This document shows positions 47,022 to 55,670 of a stretch of DNA of 64,000 bases, one piece after another. The notes beneath the pieces were generated by a model. The model had not been told where the DNA came from. It searched no databases and worked only from the letters and a program-made list of their open reading frames with translations. Where the stretch lies: the NCBI RefSeq assembly GCF_900103215.1, contig NZ_FNGV01000004.1, forward strand, positions 186,001 to 250,000, given 5' to 3'. Every line of letters begins with the position of its first letter. Position 1 is the first letter of the stretch. A program made the position numbers and the translations under genes. The stretch comes from Kriegella aquimaris (GTDB taxonomy: Bacteria > Bacteroidota > Bacteroidia > Flavobacteriales > Flavobacteriaceae).

Positions 47022-48392
47022 ATGATCGCATTGGAATTTTCTACTTTTTTGGGCCGTTTCCATCCCCTATTCGTTCATTTACCCATTGGTTTCTTGCTTT
47101 TGGCCATACTCTTAGAGTGGTATCAGGCCATAACAAAGAAAAAAAGAAAAAGTCGCCTAATTGCTTTTGCATGGCTTTTAGGCGCTGTCAGCGCTTTTGC
47201 AGCAGCGCTATGCGGTTGGTTCCTCGGCGAAAGTGGCTCGTATCAAGATGATAGTTTATTTGTGCACCGATGGCTCGGCATCGCTCTGGTTGTCGTTGCT
47301 TTTATAGGATGGCGGATCAAGTACAAATCTGATAATTTCTCGAATGTTGTACACAATGGAATCAACATCGTTTTATTGTTAATGTTAACGATCGAGGGTC
47401 ATAAGGGTGGAAATTTGACGCATGGCGAAAATTATTTGGTCGAATATGCACCGGCACCTATTCAAAATATGTTAGGAGTCGTTCAAAGGGAAGAAAAACT
47501 TCCACAACTGAGCTCCCCTGATTCAGTGACGGTCTATGCCGATATGATCCATCCGATTTTAGAAACAAAATGTATTAGTTGTCATAGTGATGAGGTACAA
47601 CGTGGCGGACTTAATCTGGCGACCCCAGAACTTCTACAAGAAGGTGGAGAAAACGGACCGGTAGTTGAAGCAAGCCAACCTACCGAAAGTGAGTTGTTCA
47701 GGCGCGTCACCTTACCCCAAAAAAATACAAAATACATGCCTCCTAAGGGCGAACCCATGACCTATGATGAAATAAAGGTTATGGAATGGTGGATTGCCCA
47801 AGGCGCTCCTTTTGATAAGAAGTTGAGCGATCTAGAAATACCGAACACCATCAAACCTACAATTTTGCGGCTCTATGGTTTAGATACCGAACCCAAACCT
47901 TGGTACGAAACGGTTCAGTTGGCTCCGTTAGATAGTACACAAATAGAAAACTTGCGCAGCGTTGGGTTTTCGGTAAGAACATTGGGGGGAAAGAATCCGC
48001 TTTTAGATGTTAAATATTCAAACACCGACCTGACCAAAGAACAACTTATGGAGCTGGATAAAGTCAAAGAGCATATCACTTGGCTTTCACTTGCAAGCAG
48101 CAATGTCGAAGATGAATGGCTATCGATAGTCGGTAATTTCGAAAATTTAACCCGGCTTCAATTGGAAAAAACAGATATCACGGACAAAGGTGTCGGCATG
48201 CTCTCAAACCTAAGTCATATCGAAACATTGAATTTGTACGGTACAAAGGTTACCGATTCATGTCTGGCAGATCTTGAAAAAATGGAAGGTTTAAAACGGG
48301 TATACCTTTGGCGAACGGGAGTTTCCCCTGAGGATGCAAAAAAGCTACAGGAAGAAAAAGCCGAATTACAAGTAATCGGTGGAAAAACTTAA
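47022..48392 (+). CDS. DUF2231 membrane cytochrome with PSCyt1 haem and leucine-rich tail
   Basis: 456 residues. Four membrane spans (about 10-145) begin with FHPLFVHLPIGFLLLAILLEW, the DUF2231 signature. A PSCyt1-type haem motif CISCH is at 184-188 in HPILETKCISCHSDEVQRGGLNL. The C-terminal third (about 330-450) is leucine-rich-repeat-like, with LTRLQLEKTDITDKGV and IETLNLYGTKVTD. It would anchor a haem on the periplasmic side of the membrane and may take electrons from the di-haem lipoproteins upstream. Last gene of the cluster; a terminator follows. Confidence 0.88.
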   Translation: MIALEFSTFLGRFHPLFVHLPIGFLLLAILLEWYQAITKKKRKSRLIAFAWLLGAVSAFAAALCGWFLGESGSYQDDSLFVHRWLGIALVVVAFIGWRIKYKSDNFSNVVHNGINIVLLLMLTIEGHKGGNLTHGENYLVEYAPAPIQNMLGVVQREEKLPQLSSPDSVTVYADMIHPILETKCISCHSDEVQRGGLNLATPELLQEGGENGPVVEASQPTESELFRRVTLPQKNTKYMPPKGEPMTYDEIKVMEWWIAQGAPFDKKLSDLEIPNTIKPTILRLYGLDTEPKPWYETVQLAPLDSTQIENLRSVGFSVRTLGGKNPLLDVKYSNTDLTKEQLMELDKVKEHITWLSLASSNVEDEWLSIVGNFENLTRLQLEKTDITDKGVGMLSNLSHIETLNLYGTKVTDSCLADLEKMEGLKRVYLWRTGVSPEDAKKLQEEKAELQVIGGKT

Positions 48393-48503
48393 TGATATAA
48401 ATTGTAGGAATTACAACTGCCCAGCTTTCTGATAAATAATAAAAGTCATCATAGAGACTAAACTATTTTCCGGTCTAAATATTAGCAACAAGACAACACA
48501 AGC

Positions 48504-48526
48504 GCGACCCTTAAATTTCGGGTCGC
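48504..48526 (+). terminator. Terminator after the PSCyt cluster
   Basis: Arms GCGACCC/GGGTCGC with a 9-base loop, 111 bases after the stop of the DUF2231 gene. The other bases of the 374-bp gap (48393-48766) hold no gene. Confidence 0.6.
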
Positions 48527-48766
48527 TTATGTACGTATTGTGGCAGTGTTACTGGAACAGATTTGTCGTGTAGACGCACTACAATTCCCCTATTATTCAA
48601 TCACCTAAATTCGTCGGTCTTAACAGAATGAACCTTTTATATTGACATTGTCTTCAGGCAAGCCGCAAGTAAACATTTTTACCTATATTTATATACTTGC
48701 CACCTGTTTTTAATGTCCGACACGAATTAGGCGAGTCTCATTTATTTAATAAAAAGATAATTGCGC

Positions 48767-49750
48767 ATGTCAAAATACAATGTAGCGGTATTAGGCCCTA
48801 TACCCCGAGACCATATCACGACCCATCATGGCGAAGTTATCGAAAAGTATGGGTGTGCTACCCATACCGCAATTGGTTTGGCGAAGCTGTTAGGTTCTGA
48901 CGGAACCGTATTTTTGGTTTCGCATGTTCGTAAAAAAGACGAAACTCCCGTAAAACAGCTATTGTCGGAATATGATAATATAAATGTAGATTATATCACT
49001 AGTGACCACGATCAAGGAGACGTCATTAGTCTTAAATTCATCGATCAGAACAACAGACTTGAGAAGCAGACAGGTTTTATGAACCCCATCATACCAGAAG
49101 ACATAAAGGATCTTTTGCATTGTGATGTTTTTGTGTGCGTACCTATTACAGATTATGAGGTGCCTTTAGAAACACTAAAATATATTAAGGAGAACAGTAG
49201 GGGTATCGTCATTTTCGATGGCCACGGACCCACCAACACGGTAACCATGACCGGTGACCGATTAATTAAATTCTGGATAGATCGCGACCAGTGGTTGCCA
49301 CATATTGATGTGCTTAAAATGAATCTTGAGGAATCTAAATGTTGTTGGTTCGATAAGGAATACTTACCTGAAAAATTGGTCCATAGCAATGATGAAAGCA
49401 TAGAACATCTACCTGCCTTTGCCGAGCATGCGTTAAAAATAGGAGTAAAATCAGTAATCGTGACCTTAGATGCCAATGGTGGTGCCGTATTCTTCAAAAA
49501 AGGAGAAAAGGTACATCATGAAATGGTCAAATCGATTCGAGTAGAACATGTGATAGACACCACGGGTTGTGGAGATTCTTTTGCTGGAGGATTGGGATAT
49601 GGCCTTTTGGCAGACAAAACCGATTATATCAAAGCGACAAAATACGCGAATGCACTCGGTGCACAACGCACCCAAGGCCGTGATTTTGAAGTTTTTAAAT
49701 CAAAAGAGGAAACAGATCAAATGATACTTGATAACTACGGAAGTATTTGA
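48767..49750 (+). CDS. PfkB family carbohydrate kinase
   Basis: 327 residues from ATG 48767 (MSKYNVAVLGPIPRDH). The ribokinase/PfkB signature 2 is DTTGCGDSFAGGLGYGLL with the catalytic Asp, and NGGAVFFKKGEK is typical of the ATP-binding region. The N-terminal substrate part (LGPIPRDHITTHHGE) is unlike classic ribokinase, so the sugar or nucleoside substrate is open. It stands alone between the PSCyt cluster and tRNA-Val. Confidence 0.88.
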   Translation: MSKYNVAVLGPIPRDHITTHHGEVIEKYGCATHTAIGLAKLLGSDGTVFLVSHVRKKDETPVKQLLSEYDNINVDYITSDHDQGDVISLKFIDQNNRLEKQTGFMNPIIPEDIKDLLHCDVFVCVPITDYEVPLETLKYIKENSRGIVIFDGHGPTNTVTMTGDRLIKFWIDRDQWLPHIDVLKMNLEESKCCWFDKEYLPEKLVHSNDESIEHLPAFAEHALKIGVKSVIVTLDANGGAVFFKKGEKVHHEMVKSIRVEHVIDTTGCGDSFAGGLGYGLLADKTDYIKATKYANALGAQRTQGRDFEVFKSKEETDQMILDNYGSI

Positions 49751-49830
49751 TTCTTTTTTAAAAATCATCAACTCATCTTTAATTCATATTCCAAGGTTCT
49801 TAAAATATATTTTATTTTTCTGATTTTTCT

Positions 49831-49861
49831 TTTGGGCATCTAAAAATCTATATTATATTTG
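49831..49861 (+). promoter_or_regulatory. Promoter of tRNA-Val (TAC)
   Basis: TTTG (49831-49834), a 19-base spacer and TATATTTG (49854-49861) are an exact Bacteroidota promoter, 12 bases before the tRNA. Confidence 0.75.
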
Positions 49862-49873
49862 CACACCTTTTTG

Positions 49874-49948
49874 GGGCTCTTAGCTCAGTTGGTTCAGAGC
49901 ACCTGCCTTACAAGCAGGGGGTCACTGGTTCGAATCCAGTAGGGCCCA
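49874..49948 (+). tRNA. tRNA-Val (TAC)
   Basis: 75 nt cloverleaf: acceptor GGGCTCT with AGGGCCC, anticodon stem CCTGC/GCAGG and loop CTTACAA (anticodon TAC), T-arm ACTGG-TTCGAAT-CCAGT, discriminator A, no encoded CCA. It reads GUA/GUG and marks the left edge of an accessory region. Confidence 0.95.
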
Positions 49949-49963
49949 CGGTAATAAACAAAG

Positions 49964-49985
49964 ACCCTTCAAGAGATTGAAGGGT
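49964..49985 (+). terminator. Terminator of tRNA-Val (TAC)
   Basis: Arms ACCCTTCAA/TTGAAGGGT with a 4-base loop followed by TTTGTATTTT, 15 bases after the tRNA. Confidence 0.88.
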
Positions 49986-50118
49986 TTTGTATTTTATGTC
50001 TCTGTACAACATTTCAATAAATTTTCCATCTTATTCATTCTGCTTTTTGAGAAAGTATCGTTACCCTCTTGTTTTCTCATTTCCGGCACAAGTTACGGAT
50101 CAAGAACAATTGTTGTGT

Positions 50119-50357
50119 TTATGCAAATATTGTAGTTCGTCTATAAAGGAAGAATTCTACATTTTTAACTCCTCTGAACTGAGCTCTAAATGCTTTTATT
50201 TTTGCATTGAATGATTCTGCCGATGCATTTGTGCTCCTGTTTATAAAATAGTTCAGGATAGATCTATAGTTAATCGATATTGTGTTTGCGATGGAGTTGA
50301 ACCCTCTAAATCCTGTGTTTTCTACATCCTTGTACCAATGTGCCAGTTTTGTATAGG
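50119..50357 (-). pseudogene. ISL3-family transposase C-terminal remnant
   Basis: Reading the minus strand gives about 78 uninterrupted codons to a TAA at 50121-50119. They end YFINRSTNASAESFNAKIKA, then FRAQFRGVKNVEFFLYR, the typical C-terminus of ISL3/IS204-type transposases with a conserved Ala-Glu-Ser-Phe-Asn stretch. The N-terminal and central parts, and any inverted repeat on that side, are missing. It lies just downstream of tRNA-Val and marks past insertion at this site. The flanking bases between 49990 and 50518 hold no other gene. Confidence 0.8.
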
Positions 50358-50518
50358 ATCAAGTCAAAAAGTTGTGGAATTATAGATTTAGGCAAATATA
50401 TTTGAGAGTCAATTACATGGATTCAAATAATTACCGTAATAAATGGACCATTTTTTAAGAAATATATTGCATCAGGTTCGTTTATGGTGTATATTTACAT
50501 CTATTAAGCTTTTGAATT

Positions 50519-50782
50519 ATGGCAAGACAAAGTATTTCATTGACAAGACCCAACGATGAATGGCTCAAAGCTCAGGTACAAAGTGAAGAATACGCTAGCA
50601 AAAGTGAGCTGGTTAACGATCTTATCCGTCAGGCCAGGGAGCAGCAAAGAGAGGTTGATTGGATCAGGGCCAAGTTGGTCCGGGCCGAGGAAAATCTTCA
50701 GACTAAAGGATATGTTGAGAAATCCGCTGACAATATTCTGGCGGACATAAAGAAAAGAGCCAGTGCCAATGGCGAATTATAG
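50519..50782 (+). CDS. parD: ParD-like antitoxin
   Basis: 87 residues. The N-terminal ribbon-helix-helix reads ARQSISLTRPNDEWLKAQV, then SKSELVNDLIRQAREQ, and a C-terminal region (WIRAKLVRAEENL..ADIKKRA) should wrap the toxin. The toxin gene starts inside its end (14-bp overlap), the usual parDE order. It represses its own operon in related systems. Confidence 0.9.
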   Translation: MARQSISLTRPNDEWLKAQVQSEEYASKSELVNDLIRQAREQQREVDWIRAKLVRAEENLQTKGYVEKSADNILADIKKRASANGEL

Positions 50783-51056
50783 ACTTTCGCCTGATGCCGA
50801 GGATGATCTATACCGAATTTGGGTATATGGAGCTAGAAAATTTGGTATTGTCCAGGCGGATAAATACTACAGGGCCTTTTTTCATCAGTTCGAGTTAATT
50901 ACAAAGCAACCTTTTCTTTTTCCTTCCGTGGACTATATCAAGGAAAATTATCGTCGGTGCGTTTCCGGTGTAGATAGTATCTACTATAGGGTAATTGATG
51001 GGAAAGTTGAGATTATGGCTATAATCGGTAGCCAAGATATAGAGAACAAACTTTGA
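50769..51056 (+). CDS. parE: ParE/RelE-type toxin
   Basis: 95 residues from ATG 50769 (MANYRLSPDAEDDLYRIWVYG). It shows the ParE fold: N-terminal AEDDL helix, central YRAFFHQFELITKQP, and SGVDSIYYRVIDGKVEIMAIIGSQD at the end. ParE toxins act on DNA gyrase. A GTG at 50763 could add two residues. It is translationally coupled to parD. Confidence 0.9.
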   Translation: MANYRLSPDAEDDLYRIWVYGARKFGIVQADKYYRAFFHQFELITKQPFLFPSVDYIKENYRRCVSGVDSIYYRVIDGKVEIMAIIGSQDIENKL

Positions 51057-51108
51057 ATGTTAATAATCGACTGAACTCTGAGACTGTTTTAAAACATACC
51101 AATTATTT

Positions 51109-51345
51109 TTATACCTCTTTTTCCTTCCAATACTTATTGGTAAAAAAAACTCTTGACAATTTTCTGTACACATCCCGCCAAGCCCATCGGAAGTCGGAAA
51201 ACCCATTCACTCCAATCCTCACCATGCGAACACACTTCGCCAGTACGACCGGAAAGTTGTTACGTTCCAGTTTTTCCGACAACCTAGGAGCCGCACGAAA
51301 GAACAAGCGGCAAAGCGCCACTTGACCTTTCTTTTCCCTGCGCAC
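51109..51345 (-). other. Open frame, possible repeated element remnant
   Basis: A 78-codon minus-strand frame begins MRREKKGQVALC. Its first codons resemble those of another short minus-strand frame at 54396 (MGGKRKGQTAIL), and the DNA at 51322-51347 and 54373-54398 is about 80% alike. This suggests a dispersed element end rather than a gene. The rest of the 51057-51568 gap is unrecognised. Confidence 0.3.
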
Positions 51346-51568
51346 AATTTATAGATGCCGATAAACAACTAGTAGCCACTGAAATATTATGGACCAGCGC
51401 TTATTTAACCATAAAACGGGTAGATAGACCTTTTATTAACTGAAATTGAGAGTTATGCTAAAGAAATCAACTTTCCTAACTTTTTTGAAGGAAATGTAGC
51501 ACAGGTTATCGAATTTATTGAAGTAAGATGGTTTCTACGATTAAGTTTGCAGAATTATCCCAATTCTT

Positions 51569-53638
51569 ATGCACAAAACCGTTTTAACCCTACTTTGTAT
51601 ACTATTGGCTATTCTAGCCAACGCCCAAACAGAGTTCGTAACTACCTGGAAAACTGACAACCCGGGCATTTCTGAAAACAATCAAATCACCATCCCTACC
51701 TTTCCAGGTGAAACCTATAATTACACGGTAGATTGGGGTGATGGCACTTCCGATTCTGGAGTAGTTGGAGATATAACGCATGACTACGAGGTCCCGGGAA
51801 CTTATCAAGTAAGCATATCAGGAGATTTTCCTAGAATATACTTCAATGATTCTTCAGACAACCCCAATGATAACGATAGTGATAAAATTATACGTATAGA
51901 ACAGTGGGGAGAAATTCAATGGGCTTCAATGAATTTGGCTTTTGCCGGTTGTGAAAACTTGGACATTACAGCCATTGATATTCCTGATTTGAGCGGTTTA
52001 ATATCGTTGCGTTCCATGTTTATGGGGGCATCATCTTTAGTTTATAATGAGTCTATCAATAATTGGGACACTTCCAATATCGAGGATATGGCCCAAATGT
52101 TTAGTAGGGCCAGTTTATTCAATCGCCCCATTGGTAGTTGGAACGTTTCAAATGTGACCGATATGGGACGTGTCTTTCAAGCTGCCGAAAATTTTAATCA
52201 AGACATAGGTGCCTGGGACGTGGGCAATGTTCGGGATATGCAAAGCATGTTTATCCACGCCAAATCATTTGATCAAGACATTGGAAATTGGAATGTCGGG
52301 AACGTTACAATTATGAGTGGCTTGTTTTGGAATACATCTTTTAATCAAAATATTGGTAGATGGAACACCAGTAAGGTGACGACTATGTATGGAATGTTCG
52401 TTGATAACGTGGTTTTTAATCAAAATATTGGCGGTTGGGATGTTTCATCGGTAACGAATATGGGTGCTATGTTCGTCAGGGCATTTGCCTTCAATCAAGA
52501 CGTGGGAGACTGGGATGTTCACAATGTGGACGTTACATTTAGCATGTTCAACGATGCCACTTCATTCAATCATGACCTGAGTGGATGGGATGTGGGAAAG
52601 GTAGCTAATATGGAGTCAATGTTTGAAAATTCCGGACTCACTGATGAGAATTACGACAAAACACTAATAGGTTGGAATGATTTGCAATCAATTCAAAATG
52701 ATGTCATTTTAGATGCTGGCAATAGTCAATACTGTGAGGCAGAAGAAGCCCGTCAAAACATCATTGACACTTATGGCTGGATAATTAACGATGGTGGTCA
52801 AGCACCTTTTTGCAATGAAGATAATGATGCCGATGGCGTTTTAGACCACTTGGATAACTGCTTGAATACAACAGCCGGTGCTATAGTGGATACCAACGGC
52901 TGCGAGATGATACCTGCGGATGCCATTAGAATTTATGGCCAGACCCCTACCTGTGTAAATGAATCCAATGGAAGTATGGAAATTTCATCGATATTAACCG
53001 ATCGTTCCTTTACTATCAGCATTAACGGCGCGACACTTGATGCCATGTATACCGATGTATCCCTGGATCAACCGTTAAAGATCGAAAGCCTGCCTTCCGG
53101 ACTTTATACAATAAGGGTTGAAATTCCAAGTGCCTCGTACGAACAAGTTTTTGGGGTAACGATCAGCGATGTAAATTCCGTTACGGGCAAAATGCAATCC
53201 ATCGATACGAAAAACAAAACGGCCACCTATCTTGTTTCGGGCAGCCACCAGTATAGAGTCGATATAAATGGAAAAGCTGAATTATTTACGTTCGATTCGA
53301 CTGCGCCCCATGAAATTCAACTTACCGGTTTAAGAGATTACAACAACATAACTATATCGGGCAAAAGCGATTGCCAGGGAAAGGTAGAGGATACGTTCAA
53401 CGTTGCCGGAGAGATATTTGTTTATCCCGTTATAACAATGGGAAAGGTTTTTATCCACGGGATTCAGTCTGAAGCCAGCATAAAGGTCTACGATATTGCC
53501 GGAAGGATGATTATCAAAAAGGATATTGATCCAGACACGAATGAGGGTGTAAACCTAGAAGGTTATGGATCAGGAATGTACCCCATAAAAATAATCTCTG
53601 GGGGAAACACTACAACATTTAAGATTATAAAGAAATGA
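51569..53638 (+). CDS. BspA/DUF285-type surface protein with T9SS sorting domain
   Basis: 689 residues. A signal peptide (MHKTVLTLLCILLAILANAQ) leads to a PKD-like domain (YTVDWGDGTSDSG, about 48-95). About ten DUF285 repeats (about 115-375) each follow the form MF..A..FNQDIG.WDV.NV. The DxDxDGVxD calcium-binding segment DADGVLDHLDNC, a Cys-containing beta domain and a C-terminal T9SS type A sorting domain (IKVYDIAGRMIIKK to TFKIIKK) follow. It should be exported by the T9SS and attached to the cell surface. DUF285 proteins are variable surface adhesins in many bacteria. The downstream lipoprotein starts inside its stop codon. Confidence 0.9.
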   Translation: MHKTVLTLLCILLAILANAQTEFVTTWKTDNPGISENNQITIPTFPGETYNYTVDWGDGTSDSGVVGDITHDYEVPGTYQVSISGDFPRIYFNDSSDNPNDNDSDKIIRIEQWGEIQWASMNLAFAGCENLDITAIDIPDLSGLISLRSMFMGASSLVYNESINNWDTSNIEDMAQMFSRASLFNRPIGSWNVSNVTDMGRVFQAAENFNQDIGAWDVGNVRDMQSMFIHAKSFDQDIGNWNVGNVTIMSGLFWNTSFNQNIGRWNTSKVTTMYGMFVDNVVFNQNIGGWDVSSVTNMGAMFVRAFAFNQDVGDWDVHNVDVTFSMFNDATSFNHDLSGWDVGKVANMESMFENSGLTDENYDKTLIGWNDLQSIQNDVILDAGNSQYCEAEEARQNIIDTYGWIINDGGQAPFCNEDNDADGVLDHLDNCLNTTAGAIVDTNGCEMIPADAIRIYGQTPTCVNESNGSMEISSILTDRSFTISINGATLDAMYTDVSLDQPLKIESLPSGLYTIRVEIPSASYEQVFGVTISDVNSVTGKMQSIDTKNKTATYLVSGSHQYRVDINGKAELFTFDSTAPHEIQLTGLRDYNNITISGKSDCQGKVEDTFNVAGEIFVYPVITMGKVFIHGIQSEASIKVYDIAGRMIIKKDIDPDTNEGVNLEGYGSGMYPIKIISGGNTTTFKIIKK

Positions 53639-54339
53639 TTGAGATTTTTAAAAGGAATGTCTTTTTTTTATGGATGCTTGTCGCAGTATTAAGTTCTTGT
53701 GAAAAGTCCAAAGATGCAGATACAGTTGTCGAAAAAGAACCAATCAATACTCCCGCTATGGCCCAAGGAACCCTACCTCTAAATGGAGAGCCTTGTGCCG
53801 ATGTCGAAGCAGTTTCCGGGGAACCTTTAAAAGTTTTGGTTCTTTTTCAATGGACCGCTGCGGAATATGCCGTGAACTATGAGCTAAGGGTATTCGAATC
53901 CCAAAATGAAATATACAGTGAAACGCTTACTTCATTAGGATCTACAGTAGAATTGGACAGGGGAAAATCTTACACATGGGCCGTAAATGCTAAAAATAGT
54001 GATGGCGAAACAGTAGGCAATACCTTGTCATTTACTACGCCCGGCGAACCCATCGGCAACTATGTACCCTATGCCGCGGCCGTAACCGTAGCCTTCGACG
54101 AGATGACATCCGAAATGGAAGTATCTTGGATAGGGAGGGACGAAGATGGCGATACGTTGACCTATGATGTATTGATCAAAGAGAATGAAAATTTAATCAT
54201 TGAGTTTAGATACCTCTCCGTGGATTCCTTGGATGCCATACCCTTTGTTCCAACATCCTACTATGAAATCGAAGTTACCAGTAAAGATAGTCACGGTAAT
54301 TTTTCCATATCGAAACATAGTGAAATAGCTCCTGAATAG
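53635..54339 (+). CDS. Lipoprotein with fibronectin-III-like domains
   Basis: 234 residues with a lipobox (VLSSC). Two FN3-like domains follow: about residues 45-140 (LFQWTAAEYAVNYELRVFES, YTWAVNAKNSDGETVG) and 140-225 (VSWIGRDEDGDTLTYDVLIKE, YYEIEVTSKDSHGN). The ATG overlaps the stop of the BspA-like gene, so the two are made together and probably form a surface pair. No enzymatic domain is seen. Confidence 0.85.
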   Translation: MIEIFKRNVFFLWMLVAVLSSCEKSKDADTVVEKEPINTPAMAQGTLPLNGEPCADVEAVSGEPLKVLVLFQWTAAEYAVNYELRVFESQNEIYSETLTSLGSTVELDRGKSYTWAVNAKNSDGETVGNTLSFTTPGEPIGNYVPYAAAVTVAFDEMTSEMEVSWIGRDEDGDTLTYDVLIKENENLIIEFRYLSVDSLDAIPFVPTSYYEIEVTSKDSHGNFSISKHSEIAPE

Positions 54340-54614
54340 ATCGAGTTTTTTATCTTCAGCAAGAATCGCTGTTTGACCTTTCCTCTTCCCTCCCACAAAA
54401 TCCGGCTATTACATGAAGTGTACTAAAAAATGAAGTTTCTCAACATTGTATCCCTTAATATTGTCAGTTGATGCCGATGATGTATTCACTTTGATCCCTC
54501 CGATTTTGCTGTAGTAATAAATGTATATATGTGCAAACAACGTAGAGATAAAAAAGTAACAACAAGGTTAAGTCAAAATTTGGTATAAACTATCTGCATT
54601 AAAGAACATAAAAA

Positions 54615-55607
54615 ATGACAGTATTTCCAGTTACAGCCTCTATTATTTCAGCAAAAGAATTAGGTAAATTTGCAATAGAAAAATACGGACTACATAAGAA
54701 TTATACCTGTAGTTTGTTTAGGACCGGGATGAACCACACATATTTTCTTTCGGACAAGGAAACGAAATATGTGTTAAGAGTCTACAGCCACAATTGGAGG
54801 ACAAAATCTGAAATCGCAGAAGAGATAAAACTTTTAAATCTTCTAAATGAAAATAATTTAAGTGTCTCTTTTCCTATTCAAGATAGAAATGAAGAATTTA
54901 TTCAAGAAATAAATGCTCCGGAAGGAATTCGACACCTAGTGCTTTTTTCATTTGCCAAAGGTGGCAAAATTAGATTTATGAACGAGGAAACTTGTTCATC
55001 GATTGGTTCTTTAATGGCGAAAATTCACAACCTTACTTTAAATAAAACTATTGACCGAGTTTCTTATAGCAAACAAACGCTTATAGAATTACCTTATGAA
55101 CATTTGAAACAATTCTTTTCCGAGAAATTATCAGAAATGGAATTCATCAAAGCGTTTGGGGAATCTTTTCAGAATTCAGATTTTGACAATATTCATAGTG
55201 GAGTTGTACATATGGATATTTGGTATGATAATATGGCTGTTATGAATGAAAACGGAATTACAATTTTCGACTTTGATTTTTTTGGCAATGGGTGGCAGAT
55301 TTTAGATGTTGGATATTTCTGCAAACAATTATTTTTTATAGAATCGGACAAAAAACAGTATGAATCTAAAGTTCAAAGTTTTCTAAAGGGTTACCAAAAA
55401 ATAAGAAAATTATCTGACAAAGAACTTAAATTGATACCAAAAGCAGGAGCGTGTGTCTTTGTTTTTTATCTTGGAGTACAGGCACAAAGATTTGATTGGT
55501 CTAATATATTCTTGTCTGAAAACTATCTAAAAATGTTTGTGGGCAGAATAAGGTCTTGGATGGATTACTATGAAATTAAAGAAATAACGGTGGCTACCCC
55601 TATATAA
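54615..55607 (+). CDS. APH/choline-kinase-like phosphotransferase
   Basis: 330 residues. The kinase-like fold shows the catalytic loop VHMDIWYDNMAV, which replaces the usual HGD with HMD but keeps the Asp and following Asn, and IFDFDFFG for the metal site. The N-terminal RTGMNHTYFL...YVLRVYSH is the nucleotide-binding part. Relatives include homoserine kinase type II, SrkA-like kinases and aminoglycoside phosphotransferases; the substrate is unknown. It is AT-rich and stands alone among cassette-like genes. Confidence 0.82.
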   Translation: MTVFPVTASIISAKELGKFAIEKYGLHKNYTCSLFRTGMNHTYFLSDKETKYVLRVYSHNWRTKSEIAEEIKLLNLLNENNLSVSFPIQDRNEEFIQEINAPEGIRHLVLFSFAKGGKIRFMNEETCSSIGSLMAKIHNLTLNKTIDRVSYSKQTLIELPYEHLKQFFSEKLSEMEFIKAFGESFQNSDFDNIHSGVVHMDIWYDNMAVMNENGITIFDFDFFGNGWQILDVGYFCKQLFFIESDKKQYESKVQSFLKGYQKIRKLSDKELKLIPKAGACVFVFYLGVQAQRFDWSNIFLSENYLKMFVGRIRSWMDYYEIKEITVATPI

Positions 55608-55670
55608 AAACAATACCGGTTATTGTAAAAACGAAGCCAATTGTTTAGCAAAGATGTACTCATAATTAAG

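Noticed and set aside
49874-51345. Integrated phage or complete mobile element beside tRNA-Val
   Set aside because: No integrase, phage structural gene or duplicated tRNA 3' end was found; only a transposase tail is present.
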